From positions 133,606,682 to 133,636,681 of the forward strand of contig CM043967.1 in assembly GCA_014529385.2 (NCBI GenBank): a stretch of DNA of 30,000 bases, read 5' to 3'. Source of the DNA: Adiantum capillus-veneris (taxonomy: Eukaryota; Streptophyta; Polypodiopsida; Polypodiales; Pteridaceae). How positions within the stretch are numbered: position 1 is the first letter of the stretch; each line of letters opens with the position of its first letter. The position numbers and the translations under genes are program-made. Shown here piece by piece: positions 29,216 to 30,000 of the stretch. Below the pieces are notes generated by a model. That model was not told the DNA's origin, did no database searches, and was given only the letters and a program-made list of their open reading frames with translations.

Positions 29216-29580
29216 CAAAAAAGAAACACATAGATTTGTCTATGTCTCACAAAACATATATAGAAATCCACTAATAACTCGCGCGTCACAACCTGCACAT
29301 AAAGGGACAAGTCATAAAATTAATATGATATTACTTCACATATAATTAATTAATTAAGTCAACTCACACATACTATTTGTCTCGATCAAACATCTTACCT
29401 CAATCGATCAATGAGACTCTAAGGCCTCCCAGTCTACAGGCTCTCTTGCGGCAACAAGATCATTCAATACTTCATAAATTCCTCTTCGATATCCATCTGT
29501 CTCCTCCTGGTGTGTCGGGGCTCAATGCATTGCAAGATTTTGCGTTTATACAAAAACCAAGGTAATTAAGAATACAGGAT

Positions 29581-29967
29581 TCATCGCTTTAAAAAAAAAA
29601 AGTCATAGCTAGGATTGGATTGGAAACTCACAAATGCATAGTGAAAGGTGTCGAAGCCTCCGTTGCCAAGATGAGATGTGTCCGTGGTCATCCTACGTAC
29701 CTCCACGGCCTGACGTTGCTGTCTGAACCTCGTGTTCGCTGTCTGCTCATCCTCCCTGATCTGCTGCCACATCTCGTGTGAGATGCCCGAAGGCTTCGGC
29801 GAGCCCTGCCTGATAGCCCGACGAGCTGCATCTGACGATGTTTCGCAGTGTCTCGTGCAACATTCGTGATCCACCTCCTCTGAACCCAGAGCAGACTGAT
29901 ACTCTCTCATGATGGTCTCCACTATATAATTGACTTTGCTGTGATCCTGATCAGGCCAAGACGTCAT
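29581..29967 (-). CDS. Probable exon of a CACTA-associated or unknown protein
   Basis: ATG at 29965-29967 opens 128 codons (MTSWPDQDHSKVNYIVE...). The sequence is hydrophilic with an Arg/Gln/Glu-rich helical part (ISHEMWQQIREDEQTANTRF) followed by SHLGNGGFDTFHYAF. The order (an I-x2-E-M-W helix, basic helix, then a GGF motif) is loosely like the N-terminal part of plant En/Spm transposase-associated proteins, but I cannot confirm it. GTGAGT directly after HYAF (about 29629-29634) is a candidate splice donor; codons beyond it, including a Phe/Lys-rich end from an A-rich run, would then be intronic. A stop lies just upstream of the ATG, so this could be a first coding exon or follow an acceptor at CTGTAG. 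Confidence 0.4.
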   Translation of the reverse strand: MTSWPDQDHSKVNYIVETIMREYQSALGSEEVDHECCTRHCETSSDAARRAIRQGSPKPSGISHEMWQQIREDEQTANTRFRQQRQAVEVRRMTTDTSHLGNGGFDTFHYAFVSFQSNPSYDFFFLKR

Positions 29968-30000
29968 AATGGTGGTAGAAAACTACAGCTCCACGAGCTG

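Larger units (their letters stand above)
28521..30000 (+). mobile_element. CACTA (En/Spm) DNA transposon, left terminus, extends past window
   Basis: Begins CACTACAACAAAAACAG, the usual start of plant CACTA terminal inverted repeats. Subterminal motifs follow: a hairpin with 10-bp arms GACGCAGATT / AATCTGCGTC (28546-28555, 28572-28581) and two copies of GACGCGTATTTCGACG (28648-28663 and 28672-28687), as expected for subterminal transposase-binding repeats. Preceding TTC (28518-28520) could be the 3-bp target duplication. The right TIR (TTGTAGTG) is not in the window. Confidence 0.7.

Overview
The window looks like a repeat-dense stretch of a land-plant nuclear genome. The signs are plant-type Ty3/gypsy and Ty1/copia LTR retrotransposons, primer sites matching tRNA-Asp and tRNA-iMet, an L1-type LINE, a CACTA DNA-transposon end, long GA/CT/CA microsatellites, and no bacterial gene organisation. 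A fern or another large-genome vascular plant is possible, but the species cannot be fixed from sequence alone. No convincing host gene, tRNA, rRNA or CRISPR was found. Most of the window is layered mobile elements, many nested in one another.

Layout: (1) Positions 1-835 and 6526-6624, minus strand, are the two halves of one Ty3/gypsy gag gene. It is split at 836-6520 by a young LTR element with a perfect 5-bp target duplication (GTAGC). That element has near-identical LTRs, a PPT, a tRNA-Asp-type PBS and an intact 507-codon ORF with a retropepsin-like region whose active-site triad reads DTS, plus an acidic 140-codon ORF. It has no reverse transcriptase or integrase, so it appears non-autonomous. 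(2) 6.6-10.3 kb holds small unexplained open frames on the minus strand and then a microsatellite-rich stretch with no gene. (3) 10.3-11.75 kb has a 159-bp-offset duplication, a ladder of 12-bp palindromic motifs about 50 bp apart, and a compact 193-bp copia/TRIM-like LTR with an adjacent tRNA-Met-type PBS. (4) About 12.0-16.23 kb is a decayed, 5'-truncated L1-type LINE on the minus strand (endonuclease, RT with FADD changed to FAND, zf-RVT-like C-terminus). (5) About 16.28-17.49 kb is an LTR-like promoter region on the plus strand with four 24-bp repeats, a roughly 190-bp array of heat-shock-element pentamers in 10-bp phase, and a TATA box just downstream. (6) 17.5-25.6 kb, minus strand, is a decayed coding relic (partly coiled coil) of unknown family, split by a degenerate copia element at 19680-24840. 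(7) 25647-28520 is the start of a plus-strand gypsy element (918-bp LTR, tRNA-Asp PBS) whose internal region carries a diverged tandem repeat of about 285 bp with a palindrome in each unit. (8) At 28521 a CACTA element begins and runs off the right edge.

The genes do not form a host pathway. Each set belongs to a transposition cycle (gag packaging, protease, integrase, RT/RNase H, or endonuclease/RT). By inspection the copia and LINE copies are dead. The inner gypsy-type element is the most recent arrival and would depend on proteins supplied by another element.
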